Part shown: piece by piece, positions 8,864 to 19,690 of the stretch | How the letters are laid out: each line of letters opens with the position of its first letter | Numbering within the stretch: position 1 is the stretch's first letter | Source: an uncultured Megasphaera sp. | GTDB lineage: Bacteria; Bacillota; Negativicutes; Veillonellales; Megasphaeraceae | NCBI GenBank assembly: GCA_900554215.1 | Contig: USGG01000002.1 | Coordinates: 16,878 to 80,877, forward strand | Length of the DNA stretch: 64,000 nt | Direction of reading: 5' to 3' | The notes under the pieces: model-generated | Databases searched by the model: none | Told to the model about the DNA's origin: nothing | The model's input: only the letters and a program-made list of their open reading frames with translations | Position numbers and translations under genes: made by a program

Positions 8864-9979
8864 ATGAAACTTATCTTAAAAAAAGAAGATTTAAACAAAG
8901 GCCTTCAGACTGTACAAAAGGTCGCCCAGAATAAAAACAACAACCTGACTTCGGAAAACGGCCTGCTCATCAAGGCCATGAACGACGTAATCGAATTTCA
9001 AGCCAATGACTACGACATGGGAATCAAAACCATTGTTCCCGGCATCATCGAAGAAAAAGGCGAAGCTTTTATTGCTAACCCATACTTAATGGAGCTGACG
9101 CGCAAGCTTCCCAGCGACGAAATCGAAATCACCAAAAAAGACGCTGATACGCAGATGATCATTAAAGGCGGCAAACTGAAATTCGAATGCCTGACCATGA
9201 ATCCCAACGACTTCAACGAAGTGGAAATTTTGGAAAACGGCTACTCCCACTTTACGACGACCAGCGTCGTATTAAAGGATCTCATCGACAATACGTCTTA
9301 CGCCTGCGCGACGGACGTAGCCCGGCCCATCTTTATGGGTACCTATCTGGACGTTCAGGGCGATACCATTTCCATGGTCGCTACGGACACCCACAGGCTG
9401 GCGCTGAAGACGGCGCCCCTGGATAGTCCGATTGAAAATCCTCTCCAGGCCGTCATTCCCAGCCGGCTGCTCACGGAAATTTCCCGCCAGCTGCCGACGG
9501 ACATTCCTGAAGCGGTGGAAATTACGGCGGTCCGCAGCTATTTAGCCATTAAGTTCGGCAACGTCTACATCCGCACCCGCCTGATCGAAGGGGAATTCCC
9601 CAACTACCGCCGCGTCATCCCGACGGACTTCCAGTGCAGCATCACCGTCGGCCGCAGCGAATTTACGGGAGCTGTCGAACGGGCCTCCATCGTCGCCAAA
9701 GACGCTCAGTATAACGTCATCAACTTCGTATTCGGCGACGGGGAAATTCATCTCATGAGCCAGAACCCCGACTACGGTACCATCGAAGACTACGTAGCCT
9801 GCCAGATGACCGGGGAGCCGTTGGAAATTTCCTTTAACGGCAAGTTTATTTTAGATATTTTAAAACACTGCCACGACGACGAAGTTGTGTTAAATACGCG
9901 GCAAAACAGCCCCATGCTGGTACAGGATAAAGGGAACGAAGCGAGCGTATTCGTCGTGACGCCGATGAGGACAAAATAA
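8864..9979 (+). CDS. dnaN: DNA polymerase III beta subunit (sliding clamp)
   Basis: This 371-residue protein is of normal clamp length, with three similar domains. Recognisable stretches are MKLILKKEDLNKGLQTVQKV at the start, ATDTHRLALK in the middle and the C-terminal VTPMRTK, where family members end VMPMRL or similar. It forms the ring that tethers the polymerase to DNA. The ribosome binding site is AAAGGGGAT about 8 bases upstream. It follows oriC and leads the dnaN-yaaA-recF-dciA-remB run; its stop codon overlaps the yaaA start by one base. Confidence 0.97.
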   Translation: MKLILKKEDLNKGLQTVQKVAQNKNNNLTSENGLLIKAMNDVIEFQANDYDMGIKTIVPGIIEEKGEAFIANPYLMELTRKLPSDEIEITKKDADTQMIIKGGKLKFECLTMNPNDFNEVEILENGYSHFTTTSVVLKDLIDNTSYACATDVARPIFMGTYLDVQGDTISMVATDTHRLALKTAPLDSPIENPLQAVIPSRLLTEISRQLPTDIPEAVEITAVRSYLAIKFGNVYIRTRLIEGEFPNYRRVIPTDFQCSITVGRSEFTGAVERASIVAKDAQYNVINFVFGDGEIHLMSQNPDYGTIEDYVACQMTGEPLEISFNGKFILDILKHCHDDEVVLNTRQNSPMLVQDKGNEASVFVVTPMRTK

Positions 9980-10194
9980 TGGAAAAAGTAAAAATTGAAA
10001 CGGAAATGATACAGCTGGACCAGTTTTTAAAGTGGGCCAGCATCTTGCAGAGCGGCGGCGAAATCCGCTTTTTGCTGGACGAACAGCGGATTTTCGTCAA
10101 CGGCGAACTGTGCTCGGCAAAGCGGAAAAAGCTTCATGTCGGCGACATCGTAGAAATCAAGGGCATCGGGACGTATGAAATCGTTGGTGCATAA
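9979..10194 (+). CDS. yaaA: S4-domain RNA-binding protein YaaA
   Basis: This 71-residue protein consists of a single S4 fold: IQLDQFLKWASILQSGGEIRFLL, then IFVNGELCSAKRKKLHVGDIVEIKG. The position between dnaN and recF is conserved across Firmicutes, where the orthologue (YaaA/RlbA) is a predicted ribosome-associated protein. Its ATG overlaps the dnaN stop, so translation is coupled. It is not the unrelated peroxide-stress YaaA of E. coli. Confidence 0.93.
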   Translation: MEKVKIETEMIQLDQFLKWASILQSGGEIRFLLDEQRIFVNGELCSAKRKKLHVGDIVEIKGIGTYEIVGA

Positions 10195-10196
10195 GT

Positions 10197-11306
10197 ATGA
10201 ATATACAGTCTGTACGGCTTCATCAATTCAGAAATTATACACAGGAAACGATAACCTTTCCCAAGTCTATTATCTTGTTGTACGGCCAGAATGGACAAGG
10301 TAAGACGAATTTGCTGGAAGCCCTGTACCTGGGAGGTATAGGGAAATCCTATAAGGGGATAGCCGACATGGACTTGATTCAATGGGACTGCGGCGAAGGC
10401 AGCGTCATCCTGGATTTTGTCCGCAGCGGCGTCGCCCAGCAGATCAAGGTTATCTTATCGAAGACGAGCAAAAAGGAATTATGGGTCAACGAGACGAAGG
10501 TCCCCCAGAAAGAATTGGTAGGGACGCTGAACGAAGTCTTGTTTTCACCGGAAGACCTGCAGCTGATCAAGGGCAGCCCGTCCTTGCGGCGGCGGTTTAT
10601 GGATATGGAAATATCCCAGGTCAACCCGGCCTACTACCGCCTGCTGCTGCAGTATAACCGGGCCGTATCGCAGCGGAACCTGCTGTTGAAGCAGATGAAG
10701 TACGAAGGCGGGGCGTCGTTGGAGGAATGGGACCGGCAGATCGCATCCTTCGCCGCCGCAATCGTGCGGAGGCGCCTCGACGCCCTGCGGAAGATGAGCT
10801 TTCTGGCCGGTGTCATTCACCGCCGCCTGACGGGCGGCTCGGAGCTGCTGACGATGGATTACGTACAGCCCTACGGCGACGGGGCGGGAGGCATTACCGA
10901 CGCTCAGCGGTACTACGACCTGCTGCAGGAGCACCGGCAGGACGACATATACCGCATGTCCACGTCGATAGGACCTCATCGGGACGACCTGGCCTTGGCC
11001 GTAGGCGGAGCCGATTTAAAAAAATACGGCTCCCAGGGGCAGCAGCGGACGGCCGTTCTGGCCCTCAAGCTGTCGGAGCTGGAATATATGAAGTCCGAGA
11101 CGGGCGAGTATCCCGTCCTGCTGCTGGACGACGTGATGAGCGAGCTCGACGCCGGCCGCCGTCAGGCCCTGCTGGATTTTGTGCGCGGCCGGATACAGAC
11201 CTTTATTACGACGACAGAGCCGCTGATTTTCGAATCCATGGCCGGCTGCTGTCATATCTGCATCGCGCAGGGAAAGGTAATATCCCATGGAGGAACGGAA
11301 TCATAA
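10197..11306 (+). CDS. recF: DNA replication and repair protein RecF
   Basis: This 369-residue SMC-like ATPase has Walker A GQNGQGKTNLLEALYLGGIG near residue 30, the ABC signature region YGSQGQQRTAVLALKLSEL and Walker B YPVLLLDDVMSELD. It loads RecA at gaps with RecO and RecR; recR is also present at 57716. It begins 2 bases after yaaA and overlaps the next gene by 20 bases, so the operon is tight. Length is as expected. Confidence 0.96.
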   Translation: MNIQSVRLHQFRNYTQETITFPKSIILLYGQNGQGKTNLLEALYLGGIGKSYKGIADMDLIQWDCGEGSVILDFVRSGVAQQIKVILSKTSKKELWVNETKVPQKELVGTLNEVLFSPEDLQLIKGSPSLRRRFMDMEISQVNPAYYRLLLQYNRAVSQRNLLLKQMKYEGGASLEEWDRQIASFAAAIVRRRLDALRKMSFLAGVIHRRLTGGSELLTMDYVQPYGDGAGGITDAQRYYDLLQEHRQDDIYRMSTSIGPHRDDLALAVGGADLKKYGSQGQQRTAVLALKLSELEYMKSETGEYPVLLLDDVMSELDAGRRQALLDFVRGRIQTFITTTEPLIFESMAGCCHICIAQGKVISHGGTES

Positions 11307-12195
11307 GATGGAGAAGGCCGGCCTTTCCATTCCCAAAATATTGGAACGGAACCGGCTTCTCGTCCCCTATAAGCTGTATCAGGCGAAGCTGGACTGGAAG
11401 ACCATCGTCGGCCCTCAAATTGCCAAATACTCCTATATTCAGGGCTTCGACGAGTCAGTCGTACAGGTAGCCGTGCTGAATTCCGTATGGATGAACCAGC
11501 TGTTCATGTACAAGAAAAAGATCATTGAGGCCATCAACGAGTATATCAAGGAACCCTTCGTCACGGATATCCGCTTCGTGCGGAGCGGCCGAAAGCCCCC
11601 AGCCGTTACGTACGCCAATACTGCCGGAGAAGAAGAGGAAGGCTTCGCTGTCCGCGTGGGAAACGCGCGGCTTTCAGAAGAAACGGTGCGTCGCATCCGG
11701 CAGGAGACGGCGGCCCTTCCCGAGGCCATCCAGGAAAAAATGGCCCAGCTGCGCTTCGCCCAGGCGAAACGGCAGACGGCGTACCAGGCAGCAGGAGTCC
11801 GGCAGTGCCCGTCGTGCGGGCGGTGGCTGGAAAAGGGCGAGGAGCTGTGCTTCCTCTGCCGGCTCCGGGCACGTCAGGAAAAGAAAAAAGCCGTCTATGC
11901 CACGGTTATGGACATGCCCTGGCTGACGCTGGACGAACTAAAGGCCTACGGCATGATCGGAGACGAGGGACGGCTGTACGAGGAATTGTACAACGAGGTG
12001 CGGCGCGAGTGCATTTATAAATACATGGAGCGCATTTACCACGGCTGCGACACGCCGGAAGACGATATGATGCTGGCCCTGCTGATTACGCGGCGGAACC
12101 CGACGGAGATGACCGACGCGTTTATTCGCAATTTAACGGAAAAATACAGGAGAAAAAGCGATGTATCTTCACATAGGCGGACAGAAAATGATTGA
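11287..12195 (+). CDS. DciA-like (DUF721) protein with C-terminal zinc-ribbon extension
   Basis: The N-terminal 100 residues match the DUF721/DciA fold: a helix-rich start, then WKTIVGPQIAKYSYIQGF and VQVAVLNSVWMNQLFMYKKKIIEAIN. DciA loads the replicative helicase in bacteria lacking DnaC or DnaI. Here it sits inside the dnaN-recF-gyrB run, which fits. Unlike the usual protein of about 100-170 residues, this one has 302. A CPSCGRWLEKGEELCFLCRL zinc-ribbon lies near residues 177-196, followed by about 100 mostly helical residues. It overlaps recF by 20 bases and remB by 35. Confidence 0.82.
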   Translation: MEERNHKMEKAGLSIPKILERNRLLVPYKLYQAKLDWKTIVGPQIAKYSYIQGFDESVVQVAVLNSVWMNQLFMYKKKIIEAINEYIKEPFVTDIRFVRSGRKPPAVTYANTAGEEEEGFAVRVGNARLSEETVRRIRQETAALPEAIQEKMAQLRFAQAKRQTAYQAAGVRQCPSCGRWLEKGEELCFLCRLRARQEKKKAVYATVMDMPWLTLDELKAYGMIGDEGRLYEELYNEVRRECIYKYMERIYHGCDTPEDDMMLALLITRRNPTEMTDAFIRNLTEKYRRKSDVSSHRRTEND

Positions 12196-12427
12196 TATAC
12201 GCCGCATTGTCGCGATGTTCAAGGCCCATCCGCGAAAGATGAACAAGTCGAACCCGCTGCGGCAGTATTACCGCCCCCTCGTGCTGCTCGACGGCATGGA
12301 CGAAGGGCAGATTCGCTGCTACATCGTAACGGAGGAATGCATTTACGCTTCGCCCATTACGCTGGAAACGATTATCGGGCGGTACAAGCGGCTGTTTTCG
12401 TCAAAGGGGCCCGTGCAGCGATTGTAA
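12161..12427 (+). CDS. remB: DUF370 family protein, RemB/YaaB-like
   Basis: This 88-residue protein starts MYLHIGGQKMIDIRRIVAMF, the RemB (YaaB) start seen between recF and gyrB in many Firmicutes. The C-terminus has CYIVTEECIYASPITLETI. The B. subtilis member influences extracellular matrix expression; its DNA-binding relative is RemA. The start is supported by AGGAG eight bases upstream, although it overlaps the previous gene by 35 bases. Confidence 0.88.
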   Translation: MYLHIGGQKMIDIRRIVAMFKAHPRKMNKSNPLRQYYRPLVLLDGMDEGQIRCYIVTEECIYASPITLETIIGRYKRLFSSKGPVQRL

Positions 12428-12469
12428 ACTAGCTATCCCAGGGGGATTTGCTGTATAATAAGATGTTAA

Positions 12470-14416
<1,947 letters not shown>

Positions 14417-14428
14417 GAGGATGTGTCT

Positions 14429-15589
14429 ATGCCGAACATATCGAAACGAATTTCCTTGTTTTCCGAATCGGCCATTGCCAGAATCTCCCACATGGCCGAA
14501 AGGTACGAGGCGATTAATTTATCGGAAGGCTTTCCCGATTTTCCCCCGCCGGAAGCCCTGCGGAACCGCCTGAAGGATATAGCCTCTCAGGGGCCGCACC
14601 AATACAGTATAGACAGCGGCGCCCAGAACCTGCGGCAGGCCCTGGCGAACTACCGCCGGACCTTCGCCGGCCAGACGCTGGACCCGGAACAGGAAGTCAT
14701 CGTCACCTGCGGCGGCACGGAAGCCCTGATGACGACAATGATGGCCCTCGTCGACCCGGGCGATAAGGTCGTCGTATTTTCGCCCTTTTACGAAGCCTAC
14801 GGCACGGACGTGCTGCTAGCCGGCGGCGAGCCCATTTACGTGCCTCTCCGCCAGCCGGACTTCACCTTCGACGCCGACGTGCTGGAAGACGCCTTCCGGC
14901 AGCGTCCGAAGGCGATCATCCTCTGCAATCCGTCCAATCCCTGCGGCAAGGTATTTTCTAAGGCCGAGCTGGAAATCATTGCCGGCCTGGTGCAGAAATA
15001 CGACGCCTTCGCCATCGTCGACGAAGTATACGAGCACATCGTGTATAAGCCGACGGAATATACGTATTTTTCCAATTTGCCGGGCATGTACGAACGGACT
15101 ATATCGTGCGGCTCCTTGTCCAAGACCTATTCGATTACGGGCTGGCGCGTCGGCTATCTCTTTGCGCCGCCTCATCTGGCTGCGGCGCTGCGGCAGCTCC
15201 ACATGTTCATGACCATCAGCGCGCCGAGCCCCCTCCAGGAAGCGGCCGTGACCAGCTTCGGCTTCGACCGCTCCTATTACGAAGGGCTGCGGGAAGTATA
15301 TACGAAGAAGCGCGACATCGTCATGAAGGGCCTCGACGCCATCGGCATTCCCCACAACGTGCCTCAGGGGGCCTTTTACATGATGATGGATATTTCGGAA
15401 TACGGCTACGACGACGATACGGCCTTCTGCGAGGACTTGATCCGGAAACTGGGCGTAGCCCTCGTGCCCGGCTCGACCTTTTTCCACGAAGACGTACACA
15501 ACCTCGTCCGCCTTCAATTTGCCGTCAAGGACGAAACGCTCTATGAAGCGCTGAACCGTCTGGAAGGTATTCATTGCATGAAACGGTAA
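14429..15589 (+). CDS. PLP-dependent class I aminotransferase
   Basis: This 386-residue enzyme starts at ATG 14429, eight bases after AGGAGG. It has the fold type I pattern: INLSEGFPDFPPPEAL near the N-terminus, CNPSNPCGKVFS, IVDEVYEHIVY with the PLP aspartate and tyrosine, and SLSKTYSITGWRVGY with the Schiff-base lysine. It belongs to the aspartate/kynurenine/methionine aminotransferase group (subgroup I-gamma style). The exact amino donor cannot be read from the sequence. It is 12 bases after gyrB and could be co-transcribed. Confidence 0.88.
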   Translation: MPNISKRISLFSESAIARISHMAERYEAINLSEGFPDFPPPEALRNRLKDIASQGPHQYSIDSGAQNLRQALANYRRTFAGQTLDPEQEVIVTCGGTEALMTTMMALVDPGDKVVVFSPFYEAYGTDVLLAGGEPIYVPLRQPDFTFDADVLEDAFRQRPKAIILCNPSNPCGKVFSKAELEIIAGLVQKYDAFAIVDEVYEHIVYKPTEYTYFSNLPGMYERTISCGSLSKTYSITGWRVGYLFAPPHLAAALRQLHMFMTISAPSPLQEAAVTSFGFDRSYYEGLREVYTKKRDIVMKGLDAIGIPHNVPQGAFYMMMDISEYGYDDDTAFCEDLIRKLGVALVPGSTFFHEDVHNLVRLQFAVKDETLYEALNRLEGIHCMKR

Positions 15590-15619
15590 TTCTATGCTTC
15601 GTTAAAGGAGGGATTTTGT

Positions 15620-16378
15620 ATGAAATGGCCTGCGTTAGTACTCAGCGTATTGTGCTGCTTAGGCAGCTTCTCCGCCTTTGCCGCCGCGCCGGCAGGGGCA
15701 GCCGTACAGATCGACCCGTCGGTCCGTATGGAAACATTGGACGACTATTACATTACGAAGGGCAGTACGTATGATAAGATTACAGCCCTTCTGCAAAATC
15801 TTCCTTCCGAGGCGTCGGGCCTTTCGGGAGACTATTATTTCCGAATTGAAAAGAAGCTGACTCACGACTATTTTTATCACGTCAAAGCCTACGATACGAA
15901 TACGCACGTTCAGAAGGGAAATTACTTCTTCGCCAAGGATGAAAGCTGCGTATGGCGTCTCGACCCGACAGGCGACGCGGTGATGATTTACGGCAGCGCA
16001 GAAAATCTGCTGAAAAAGACGGAAATCGTCGTCTATCCCAAGAAAATCGCCTTGGGCAGCTACGGCATCATCCGGGTTCACGTGCCGGGCATGCTCCCCT
16101 ACGACATCAAGCTGACCAGCTTGAACGCCAACGTGGCGCAAATCTCCAATAAAATGAATATCGTCCCCGTCAGCGCCGGCAAGACGGACATCGTCGTCGA
16201 CTTGAAGATCGGCTCGGCGACGCGCACCTTTACGGAAACCGTCTCCATTATCGATACGGCCGACGACGGCCGCGACAGAGGCATGAGCCCCTCCGTCGGC
16301 ATTGGTATCGGCGTAGGATGGGGCAGCGGCTGGCATCATGGCGGCGGCATCGGCATCGGTGTCGGGCCCTGGCGGTAA
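15620..16378 (+). CDS. Exported protein with glycine-rich C-terminus, unknown function
   Basis: The protein has 252 residues with a clear signal peptide (MKWPALVLSVLCCLGSFSAFA, cleavage probably after AFA or AAA). A helical region of about 90 residues follows. A beta-rich stretch at about 135-215 (VVYPKKIALGSYGIIRVHV, then VPVSAGKTDIVVDL) resembles a bacterial Ig-like domain. The tail from about 228 is glycine-, histidine- and tryptophan-rich (GIGIGVGWGSGWHHGG). It is followed by a terminator and preceded by GGAGG, so it is a stand-alone or aminotransferase-linked gene. I do not recognise the family. Confidence 0.7.
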   Translation: MKWPALVLSVLCCLGSFSAFAAAPAGAAVQIDPSVRMETLDDYYITKGSTYDKITALLQNLPSEASGLSGDYYFRIEKKLTHDYFYHVKAYDTNTHVQKGNYFFAKDESCVWRLDPTGDAVMIYGSAENLLKKTEIVVYPKKIALGSYGIIRVHVPGMLPYDIKLTSLNANVAQISNKMNIVPVSAGKTDIVVDLKIGSATRTFTETVSIIDTADDGRDRGMSPSVGIGIGVGWGSGWHHGGGIGIGVGPWR

Positions 16379-16402
16379 ATCGTTATATCCTATGCATAGG
16401 TA

Positions 16403-16440
16403 CAGAGCGGAATAGTCATCGCATTCCGCTCTGTTTTTTC
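16403..16440 (+). terminator. Rho-independent terminator
   Basis: An 11-bp perfect stem (CAGAGCGGAAT at 16403-16413 with its complement at 16423-16433) is followed by six T's. It ends the exported-protein gene. Confidence 0.9.
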
Positions 16441-16449
16441 AATACTATA

Positions 16450-16487
16450 AGAGGAGCTGCCGCGTGCAAAAGCGCGGCAGCTCCTCT
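16450..16487. repeat. Isolated long GC-rich hairpin without U-tract
   Basis: A perfect 15-bp inverted repeat (arm AGAGGAGCTGCCGCG, 16450-16464; other arm 16473-16487) surrounds an 8-base loop. It lies only ten bases after a complete terminator and has no T-run on either side. It may be a second backup hairpin or a leftover of a mobile or repeat element. Confidence 0.7.
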
Positions 16488-17026
16488 ATATAAGAAAAAC
16501 AAGTTGGCGCATCTTCAGATGATAGTTCTCTAAAAGGGGGTATCCTGTCGTGATCGTATCAGGGAATGAGAAGGTATTCCGGAGATGCGCAGTAACGAAA
16601 GATTCAGGTGTTCAAAAAATCCTTTGTCAATTAGCGTTTGTCTGAGACCGTTTGGGCCGATGTCAATACGACGGACTGGCGCGCGTCATGATTTTGTATG
16701 CGACGTATGACAAGGCTGTCCTCCAGCGGGCCGCAACGAGTAATGAAAGCTGAGTGTTCAACATCAAAGCTGTCTCCCAGTATAGCATGGATAGCGTAAT
16801 GCACCCAATTTCGTATAACAAAAAGACAATATTGAATACATTTCTATACGATTTCTATATAGTGGTAAAGAGAATGGAAATACATATGAGAATTTGAAAC
16901 GATGCCTTTCTTGTGATATAACGAAAAGGAACCTGTCTAATACCATATCATATGATACGACGGCGTATGAAATCTATTGGTATATCGTATTTCAATGCGC
17001 CGTTTGGCAGAAAGGACGTGAATGCT
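16488..17026. other. Non-coding stretch with possible decayed sequence
   Basis: No convincing gene is present in these roughly 540 bases. On the minus strand between about 16812 and 16632 one frame reads through about 60 codons (containing GPLEDSLVIRRIQNHDARQS) before a stop. It has no start signal, and the adjoining frame continues it, as if frameshifted. Composition is AT-richer than neighbouring genes. The last 30 bases hold the ribosome binding site (AAAGGA, 17011-17016) of the next gene. Confidence 0.4.
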
Positions 17027-18037
17027 ATGAGAGTGGGAATTTTCCGCAACGTGAGAGGCGGCGCAGCCAGATTTGAGCCGTATGTACGCCTTGGATGCGA
17101 CGATGACGATATAGAGTTAATCGGCCTGCCTTGCGAAGCGGCGTTGGATACGATAGAAAAGGTTAAGAAGGCGAAGTGCGAAGGCCTTATTTATTACAGC
17201 GATCATAAGGAAGATGAACCCTTTTATAAGGCTCTGGCCGAGAGCGGCGTCAAATACGTCGTGACATGCAGCGCCGGTTACGATCATCTCAATATAGAGG
17301 CGATGAAAAGGTACGGCATCAAAGGGGCCAATGTGCCGAGATATTCGCCCAACGCCATATCGGAACACACCGTAATGATCGTGCTGGCCCTTCTTCGCAA
17401 GCTGCGGACGCAGATACTGCGTATAGAACATGGCAATTTTACTACGACGGGATTGCAAGGGCGGGAACTTCGCAATATGGTCGTAGGCATCGTCGGCGCC
17501 GGCCGTATCGGATATACGACGATACAGTGTTTGAGCGGGTTTCATCCTAAAGCTATCCTGGCTTACGATATTTACGAGAACCATGACGTACGCCAGTATG
17601 CATCCTATGTGACGCTGGACGAATTATACGCTAAGGCCGACGTGATCATTTTCCATTGCGCGTACACGAAAGAGAATTACCATATGGTAAACGACGAGGC
17701 CATTCAGGCTATGAAAGACGGCGTCGTCCTTGTCAACAGCGCCCGAGGCCCTTTATTTGACACGCAGTCCGTACTGCGGGGCCTTCACAGCGGTAAGATT
17801 GGCGCGTTAGGAATCGACGTGATCGAAGGAGAAGGAGCGCTGCGAAAATCGTCGGGATCTCAAAAAGACGTCGCTTCCGATATTAGAAAACTGCTGTCTT
17901 ACGAAAACGTCATATTTACGGCTCATACGGCTTTCTATACGGATCAGGCTGATTATAATTTATGCGAAACGACGATTCAGAATCTTCGCCAGTATGCCCA
18001 GACCGGATCGTGCGACAACGAATTGATACGTGAATAA
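17027..18037 (+). CDS. D-isomer-specific 2-hydroxyacid dehydrogenase
   Basis: I place the start at ATG 17027 (336 residues), where the family sequence MRVGIF begins behind AAAGGA; the frame is open upstream without similarity. The NAD-binding motif is VVGIVGAGRIGYTTIQCL near residue 152. Catalytic candidates are the Arg in LVNSARGPLFD, the Glu in the DVIEGEG region and the His in FTAHTAFYT. It would interconvert a 2-oxoacid and a D-2-hydroxyacid, for example pyruvate and D-lactate. It is followed directly by the remains of a transporter gene, so a lost neighbour is likely. Confidence 0.88.
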   Translation: MRVGIFRNVRGGAARFEPYVRLGCDDDDIELIGLPCEAALDTIEKVKKAKCEGLIYYSDHKEDEPFYKALAESGVKYVVTCSAGYDHLNIEAMKRYGIKGANVPRYSPNAISEHTVMIVLALLRKLRTQILRIEHGNFTTTGLQGRELRNMVVGIVGAGRIGYTTIQCLSGFHPKAILAYDIYENHDVRQYASYVTLDELYAKADVIIFHCAYTKENYHMVNDEAIQAMKDGVVLVNSARGPLFDTQSVLRGLHSGKIGALGIDVIEGEGALRKSSGSQKDVASDIRKLLSYENVIFTAHTAFYTDQADYNLCETTIQNLRQYAQTGSCDNELIRE

Positions 18038-18194
18038 AGTCGGCCTATGTCTGCGTACTTTGCAAGTCACGATGACGGCCGGGCAAGGTATCGGGCCGTT
18101 ATTCGGCAGCATTTCAGCGGAATATTTCGGCATGAGGCCTTCCTTGTGTCCCATGCTGTGCTGCGCTTGTAGGAATGGGAAAAACACGATATAA
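18030..18194 (+). pseudogene. Remnant of an MFS transporter C-terminus
   Basis: A frame of 54 codons without a plausible start reads VTMTAGQGIGPLFGSISAEY and then FGMRPSL, which is the typical helix 11-12 region of a sugar or drug major facilitator. It then continues into Cys-rich text (PMLCCACRNG) and stops. The other ten membrane helices are missing. The fragment overlaps the end of the dehydrogenase gene by 8 bases. I read this as a deleted transporter once next to the dehydrogenase. Confidence 0.6.
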
Positions 18195-18243
18195 TATAAA
18201 CTAAAAAATTATTTTTTGCGTATTAAAGGAGACGTGATTTGTT

Positions 18244-19611
18244 TTGGAAGTTTCCCTAGGGAAAGAGTGCATCGTCATATTATTGCTGATTTTTGGCAAC
18301 GGCGTATTTTCGCTGCTGGAAATGTCCATCGTCAGCTGCCATCAGCCGCGGCTCGAGGCCATGGCCGAAGAGGGCAGCAAGTCGGCGAAAATCGTCCTGA
18401 AGCTGCGGGAAAACCCGAATAAGATGTTTTCGGCCGTACAGTTCGGCATCACCCTGATGGGCCTGCTGACGGGCGTATACGGCGGTACGGAAATGGCCGG
18501 CCCCATGTCGCAGTACGTGGCCATGATTCCCGGCCTGGAGCCTTATGCCTACAGCGTCAGCCTGACGACTATCGTCGCCGTCATTACCTATTTGACCATC
18601 ATTTTAGGGGAAATCGTGCCGAAGCGCATCGCCATCAACAAGCCTGAAGCCATCGCCTGCTTTCTGGCCCGGCCGATGCTGTATTTCTGCACGGTCAGTA
18701 CGCCCCTCATTTGGTTTCTGTCGGCTTCGACGGCCTTGGTGACGAAGGTCATCGGCATGGGCAAGCCGGAGGTGCAGCCCGTAACGGAAGAGGAAATCAA
18801 AATCCTTCTGGAGCAGGGCGCGGAATTGGGGGCCTTTGAAAAGGAAGAGCCCGAGCTGGTAGACCGCGTATTCCGCCTGGCCGATATGAACGTCAGCGAT
18901 ATTATGACCAACCGCACCCAGGTTGACTGGATTGACGTAGAAGATCCCGACGAGACGATTATGAATGAAATGATCGCTTTCAATCACATCCACCTGCCCG
19001 TAGGCAGGGGCTCGCTCGACGAATTTCTCGGCATGGTTTCGGTCAACATGGTCTTCCAAAAATATTACGACGCCGTCCATTCCGGGAAAACCGTGACCAT
19101 GAAATCCCTCGTCGAATCGAGCGTCCAGAAGCCCGTCTTCGTGCCCGAATCGATGGATATCATGAAGGTCGTGCCGGTCTTCCGCGAGCACAGCGTCCAC
19201 GAAGCGGCCGTCCTCGACGAATACGGCAACTTCAGCGGCCTGCTGACCCTCCACGACATCCTGGAAGAGCTCGTAGGCAGCATGCCGTCAGGCGAAAAGG
19301 AAAAGAAGGAAAATGACAACCGCATCATCCAGCGCGGCCCCAACGAATGGCTCATGGAGGGCCTGCTGACCATCGAAGAATTCAAGGATTTCTTCGAGTT
19401 GGAAGACGACCTTCCCGGCGAGGAAGACGACCTGTACAAGACCCTGGCCGGCTTTGTCACCTACGGCGTAGGCCGCATTCCTAAGGAGACAGATACATAC
19501 GTCTGGAACGAATTTACCTTTGAAGTCATGGATATGGACAACCTCCGCGTCGACAAAATCCTCGTCACACGGCAGGAACCGGAAGAAAAAGAAGAAGATG
19601 CGGAAGAATAG
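18244..19611 (+). CDS. CNNM/CorC-family membrane protein (DUF21-CBS-CorC)
   Basis: This 455-residue protein starts with TTG at 18244 behind AAAGGAG. Residues 1-190 form a DUF21 membrane domain with about four hydrophobic segments and the motif TIILGEIVPKRIAI. A pair of CBS domains covers about 215-335 (VSDIMTNRTQVDWI; VLDEYGNFSGLLTLHDILEEL). The C-terminal CorC_HlyC domain (GPNEWLMEGLLTIEEF; YKTLAGFVTYGVGRIP) ends in an acidic tail. The family includes magnesium and cobalt efflux proteins and is often misnamed haemolysin. A terminator follows. Confidence 0.9.
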   Translation: MEVSLGKECIVILLLIFGNGVFSLLEMSIVSCHQPRLEAMAEEGSKSAKIVLKLRENPNKMFSAVQFGITLMGLLTGVYGGTEMAGPMSQYVAMIPGLEPYAYSVSLTTIVAVITYLTIILGEIVPKRIAINKPEAIACFLARPMLYFCTVSTPLIWFLSASTALVTKVIGMGKPEVQPVTEEEIKILLEQGAELGAFEKEEPELVDRVFRLADMNVSDIMTNRTQVDWIDVEDPDETIMNEMIAFNHIHLPVGRGSLDEFLGMVSVNMVFQKYYDAVHSGKTVTMKSLVESSVQKPVFVPESMDIMKVVPVFREHSVHEAAVLDEYGNFSGLLTLHDILEELVGSMPSGEKEKKENDNRIIQRGPNEWLMEGLLTIEEFKDFFELEDDLPGEEDDLYKTLAGFVTYGVGRIPKETDTYVWNEFTFEVMDMDNLRVDKILVTRQEPEEKEEDAEE

Positions 19612-19627
19612 CATACGCATATAAAAC

Positions 19628-19664
19628 GAGAGGCAGGAGAATTGATCTCCTGCCTCTCTTGTCG
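19628..19664. terminator. Bidirectional terminator between convergent genes
   Basis: A 13-bp perfect stem (GAGAGGCAGGAGA at 19628-19640, complement at 19646-19658) surrounds a 5-base loop. On the minus strand the tail reads GTTTTATATG, while the plus tail is weaker (TTGTCG). It serves the CorC-like gene and the convergent YbaK-like gene. Confidence 0.85.
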
Positions 19665-19690
19665 TATCGTATGTTATCTTAATATCTCCG

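Noticed and set aside
16632..16812. Possible coding remnant on the minus strand
   Set aside because: About 60 codons are open and the next frame continues them, but there is no start signal and no recognisable family, so I describe it only as possible debris.
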